NCBI GenBank assembly: GCA_023101725.1 | Contig: JALJCO010001322.1 | Location: 1 to 64,000 of the forward strand | Length of the DNA stretch: 64,000 nucleotides | Direction: 5' to 3' | DNA from: Atherinomorus stipes | Lineage: Eukaryota > Chordata > Actinopteri > Atheriniformes > Atherinidae | In this document: positions 60,196 through 64,000 of the stretch, in pieces | Layout: every line of letters starts with the position of its first letter | Numbering within the stretch: the first letter of the stretch is position 1 | The notes under the pieces: generated by a model | What the model was told of the DNA's origin: nothing | Databases searched by the model: none | What the model saw: the letters and a program-made list of their open reading frames with translations, nothing else | Made by a program: the position numbers and the translations under genes

Positions 60196-61420
60196 AAAAG
60201 CACCACGGTAGTTTCTTATGCTACATGTCATTAAATAAATGGGGTCTTTTGGCCAGAAGGAATAACATATGCCTTGCAGCCTGTGCAATGGAGTCCCCTC
60301 TTATATGAATTTCTCAAACATTACCAATCTACTCACATACTCACGCCGGATACAAGACTAATTTATTTTGTGAGTCAGTCACGAAGCAGTCAGCAAAGAG
60401 GACAAAACCAAGGCAAACATTGAAACCTGAAAAGCCTGCATGTGTTCCTTGGCTTTCTTGCTTTTTCCTTTTAAGCTGACTAGCAGATGTTTTTTTTTTG
60501 TTTGTTTTTTTTATCCCAAGCGGGAGTCCCATGCTCAAATGCAGTTGCCTTATTTGACATTATCAATATACCTCCATGTCATTGCATAATGTACAGTATT
60601 CAAGGCCAAGCATACATGCTGGTGTTTTGCTTATCATGGAAGCATTTGGATGCCACTATGTTTCCACTTGGTTTACATACTTTGGTTTATACTTATAAAA
60701 TGGATTGTTTAAATTACTGTATTACTGTAATGTTAAAATTCCCACTACTTAAAGGGGACAACTCTGTGGCTATGATGTTTTTTAACTTATCCTGGTCTCG
60801 CATCTAGATACTGCAGACATGGATGTGTCTAAGTAGGTTTATTGATGCTAGAAAGGGTGAAACTGAAAAGGTAGACAATAGAATGACCAAATATTCAAGT
60901 TGAAAGTACTACACTAACTGTACACAAAAACTATACAATGATTAAAACAATGTAGAGAGTGGCGGAGCATTTAGACATTATCATGAAAACTCAGTATTGT
61001 TGGTAATTGAGATATTACAACTGCAGTTATTTAGCTCCTTGCCTTTAATTTGTGTACATAACAATTCAAATAAAACTTGTAATTTTGCAATCCTTTGTTT
61101 ACACAGGTAGCCTCAATAAGATGCATTGTTTCATTTACAAGAGAGACATGTTAATCTAGCATGCATTTTGGACATCAACATTGGTCACGACTTGCAGATA
61201 AGGTCATATGTGGTTTGCTTGTAACTAATGTTACAATTTTACTGGGAGTGAATTGCCAACTTTTAAGGTAGGACAATATTTGTGGGTTTTTATTTTTTTC
61301 AGAAATGTTTTATCAAAGTAGAAATTTTATTAATGTTTTGAATCTGAACTAATTCACTTTTATCTGTGCATGTCATTAGAAGTAGAAAAAAAAATGTCTC
61401 AATTCTTCTACAAACAGGAC
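60193..61420. other. Intergenic sequence without genes
   Basis: No gene or repeat copy recognised. The 106-codon frame at 60487-60807 has no domain. Confidence 0.5.
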
Positions 61421-61652
61421 TTTTTTTATGTACTGTTTTAATCCCCGAGGGGAAATTAGTGCTCTGCATTTTACTCATCTCTGTACAGTAGTACCAGTGA
61501 GCAGTGGGCTGCTACTTAAGGCGCCCAGGGAGTGGTTCGTGGGGGTTAAGGACCTTGCTCAGGGGTCCATAGTGGTTCCCCTGAATGTCGTAACAGGGAC
61601 TCAAACCCGGGTCCTCCACGCCAAGGCCCGCAACAGGCTACCCACTCCTCCT
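61421..61652 (-). mobile_element. tRNA-derived SINE, copy 3 of 3
   Basis: Same order as at 7579 and 21309: T-run, ATCCCCGAGGGGAAATTAG, TAAGGACCTTGCTCAGGGG, the inverted B box GACTCAAACCCGG (about 61598) and CTACCCACTCCTCC. More diverged than the other two: the tail lacks part of the ATACTTGTATG phrase and the A-box region has a deletion (CCCGCAACAGGCTACCC). Confidence 0.88.
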
Positions 61653-62051
61653 GCTCATGTGCACGTATAATTAATTATATTACCCTTGACAGTTTGTCAA
61701 AATTAGTTGGAGAAAAGAACAACAACAAAAAACCCTCTAAAAACTTGGCCCTTTACTGCCTGCCTGTCACAGCCATTCCATTCCTTTGCTCATCTCCAGC
61801 ATGTTTCTGTTCCTTTGTTACTTTGAACGAGCTTTGTTTCCATGCTTGGATCGTCGTATCACCCTTACAATAGAAAACCACTTTGCTTTGAGGTTATAGC
61901 CTGTGAGTCTGGCTTTGTCTGGTATGCTATGTGTATTGTGTATTTCATTCATAAAACAAAAACAAACTGAACAATTTCTGGACCAGCTTCCATTGTAGGT
62001 CCATAGGAAAAGGGTGCGGTTATGGTGGAACTACGTGCATCACACAATGGG
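61653..62051. other. Intergenic sequence without genes
   Basis: No gene. A short A/C-rich patch lies near 61718-61737. Confidence 0.5.
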
Positions 62052-62256
62052 CTCTATGCACGACTCCACTACTTCCTGACCTTAAGGTAGCTCCTTTTTG
62101 TTTCCTGTCTTTCTTGACTGGATGAACTGATTAATCCAGGTGTGCTTGACCTCAGTATGTGGCCAGACACCTGGATTAATCAGTTTGTCCAGTAATAAGA
62201 AAGGAAGCAAAGGATCTACCTTAAGTTCAGGATGTAGTGGAGTCGTGCATAGAACT
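62052..62256. mobile_element. Near-perfect palindromic element
   Basis: Left arm phrases CTATGCACGACTCCACTAC, CCTTAAGGTAG and GATTAATCCAGGTGT reappear in reverse complement on the right as ACACCTGGATTAATC, CTACCTTAAG and GTAGTGGAGTCGTGCATAG. The arms are about 95 bases with a short loop near 62155. No coding content. This is a typical foldback MITE, family unknown. Confidence 0.82.
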
Positions 62257-62339
62257 TATTCAGACAGAAAAACTTCACTGTCACACACGTAGTCTTTTCA
62301 GTGTCTTTTCACAATGTGCACTTTAATGTCAGTTAAACA

Positions 62340-62372
62340 TACAGTTGTGCTTGAACGTTTACATACCCTCCT
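62340..62372 (+). mobile_element. Possible Tc1-like terminal repeat fragment
   Basis: ACAGTTGTGCTTGAACGTTT followed by ACATACCCTCC resembles the outer end of a Tc1/mariner-type element of vertebrates. No matching other end or transposase is seen nearby. Confidence 0.45.
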
Positions 62373-62931
62373 TTAAAGAAAAGGCTAATTTTTATATAGT
62401 AATTAAAATAACAAGAAACTGAAAAGTAATAACAAAAAATAAATAAATAAATAAAAAAAAAAAAGATCAGTTACTCGTGTAAGGTTTTTGTTGGGTACAG
62501 TGGTTACTGGACCCAATAAAGTTGCTTAAACTTGGAGCGCCATTGTCTTCATCCTCTCCTCCCCAACTCAAGAGCCAAGTACAAAGTTTTTTTCCTCTTT
62601 TCATCCATGTTCTTCACCAACTACAACTGTCTTTCATACGATGTGGCATACAATGTACGTATGAAGAACCAAAATCCAAGTAGAACAAAAAAAGCTGCTG
62701 AATGGCCTCCTTTGTTGTTGTCACGTCTGTTGTCCCACTGGTAAGTCGCTACGCTCGGGATTTGGTTTAACTGCTGTATTCAGTGGCAGATTGACTTGTA
62801 GTGGAAATGTACATCTGACTGGGTCAGACCATTCTTACAACAATAAATCGTAGAAACCCAGACCAAAGTGCTCAGTGGAAACAGGCTATTAGAAATGAAC
62901 AAGTGTGTACTTTCTTCTTCAAGACCATATA

Positions 62932-63230
62932 CATATATTGCCAAACGTATTTGCTCACCCATCCAAATTATGGGAATCATGTGTTACAATCACTTCCATG
63001 GCCACAGGTGTATAAAATGAAGCAGCTAGGCATGCAGACTGTTTTTGCAAAGGGGGGGGGGGGGAAAGGGGGAGGGGGGAGGGGGAAAAAAAAAAGGGGG
63101 GGGGAGGGGGAAAAAAAAAAGAGGGGGAAATAAGGGAAAAAAAAAAAAAAAAGAAAGAGAAAAAAAATCAAACAAAAAGAAAGAAAAAAAAAAAAAAAAA
63201 AAAAAAAGGAAGAAAGAAGAAAAAAAAAAG

Positions 63231-63299
<69 letters not shown>

Positions 63300-63378
63300 A
63301 GAAAAAAAGAAAAAAAAAAAAAAAGGAGAAGAAAAAAAAAGAAAAAAAAAACAAAACAAAGAAAAAAAAAGAAAAGAG

Positions 63379-63409
<31 letters not shown>

Positions 63410-63425
63410 AAAAAAAAAGAAAAAG

Positions 63426-63456
<31 letters not shown>

Positions 63457-64000
63457 AAAAAAAGAAAAAAAAAAAAAAAAAAAAAAACCATTTATGAAAG
63501 AATGGGTCGCTCTCAGGAGCTTAGTGAATTCCAGCATGGAGCTGTGATATGATGCAACCTGTGCAACAAATCCAGACGAATCACACATCTCCATCTCGCA
63601 ATCTGATGGAAGACTCTGGGTTTGGTGGTTGCCAGAACAAGAGGACTTGTCTAACTGCATTATTCCAAGAGTAAAGTTTGGTGGAGGGGGGATTATGGTG
63701 TGGGGTTGTTTTTCAGGAGCTGGGCTTGGCCCCTTAGTTCCAGTGAAAGGAACTCTGAATGCTTAAGCATATCAAGACATTTTGGACAATTCCATGCTCC
63801 CAACTTGGTGGGAACAGTTTGGAGCTGGCCCCTTCCTCTTCCAACATGACTGTGCACCAGTGCACAAATCAGATCCATAAAGACATGGATGGCAGAGTCT
63901 GGTGTGAAGGAACTGACTGGCCTGCACAGTCCTGACCTCAGCCTCATAAAACACCTTTGGGATGAATTAGAGCAGAGACTGAGAGCCAGGCCTTCTCGCC
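62932..64000 (+). pseudogene. Tc1-like transposon, internally deleted and interrupted, runs off the window
   Basis: The terminal part starts near 62932 (CATATATTGCCAAACGTATT, CTCACCCATCC) and continues through CCACAGGTGTATAAAATGA to 63051. After a 436-base G/A tract it resumes at CCATTTATGAAAGAATGGG. Around 63573-63578 sequence jumps from the N-terminal helix-turn-helix region directly to the catalytic region, so several hundred bases of transposase are missing. Downstream reads VKFGGGGIMVWGCFSGAGLG, PLVPVKGTLNA (then a stop), AYQDILDNSMLP, FLFQHDCAPVH (second catalytic Asp near 63849) and HLWDELEQRLRARPSR. The catalytic Glu position reads Lys (AAA, 63949-63951). Confidence 0.92.
63052..63487. 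repeat. 436-base G-rich then A/G low-complexity tract
   Basis: It begins with G runs interrupted by A (63052-63127) and passes into A runs broken by single or double G, with rare C and T. It lies exactly between TTTTTGCAAA and CCATTTATGAAAG of the Tc1 element. The long Lys/Phe frames here are artefacts. It could be a true purine expansion, a poly-A-type insertion, or degraded sequencing/assembly. Confidence 0.95.

Noticed and set aside
59986..60288. Tyr-Ile repeat frames on both strands
   Set aside because: Translation of the (AT)n microsatellite; the same applies to 18538-18879.
63045..63660. Long Lys/Arg- and Phe-rich reading frames (up to 227 codons)
   Set aside because: They are translations of the A/G tract and its complement, with no composition or motif of a real protein.

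Overview
The window looks like AT-rich, intron- or intergenic-type DNA of a ray-finned (teleost) fish. The evidence is the repeat content: tRNA-derived SINEs of kinds common in fish, Tc1-like transposons, a DIRS-type retrotransposon, L2/Rex-like LINE fragments, many short terminal-inverted-repeat (MITE-like) elements, and (AT)n and (TG)n microsatellites. There is no bacterial or viral gene organisation. I could not support any intact host protein-coding gene, rRNA or functional tRNA. Nearly all reading frames are short and shapeless; the longest are low-complexity Lys/Phe artefacts or fall in repeats. Coding-like sequence is confined to decayed mobile elements. Superfamily names rest on visible ends, target-site duplications and remembered protein motifs, not on a database search. 

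Layout. 1-10.2 kb: mostly featureless, with one end-inverted MITE (4.49-4.92 kb) and a reverse-oriented SINE (7.58-7.83 kb). 10.2-11.6 kb: a solo LTR flanked by TCAG, then LINE-derived debris. 13.4-13.8 kb: a hAT-type MITE with a perfect 8-bp duplication. 16.6-18.8 kb: a repeat cluster (TG microsatellite, SINE, fish repeat module, LINE reverse-transcriptase tail, AT microsatellite). 19-21 kb: repeat-poor sequence that could hold conserved non-coding elements. 21.3-26.7 kb: SINE, an unexplained 226-codon frame, and a second copy of the 4.5-kb MITE. 30.8-32.6 kb: a large palindromic element beside a broken DIRS reverse transcriptase. 

33.9-36.9 kb is the most structured part. Three TTAA-flanked inverted-repeat elements lie end to end and share TTAA junctions, two of them are related and in opposite orientation, and a fourth, GC-rich MITE sits inside one arm. 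37.6-39.0 kb: a LINE reverse-transcriptase relic interrupted by a SINE with readable target duplication. 39.6-51.2 kb: palindromic hAT-like, Harbinger-like and TTAA MITEs, a 3'-truncated Tc1 transposase, and the first copy of a roughly 0.8-kb repeat. 53.6-55.3 kb: second copy of the palindromic element, a Tc1-type helix-turn-helix fragment, and the second 0.8-kb copy. 57.4-60.2 kb: two adjoining palindromic MITEs, odd CATTCTGAC-rich ends, and a broken exon of a multicopy fish gene family. 61.4-64.0 kb: a third SINE of the same family and orientation, another palindrome, and an internally deleted Tc1 element split by a 436-bp G-then-A/G tract that may be an assembly artefact. 

Nothing here works together as a pathway. 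The window is best read as layers of insertions whose nesting gives a relative age order.
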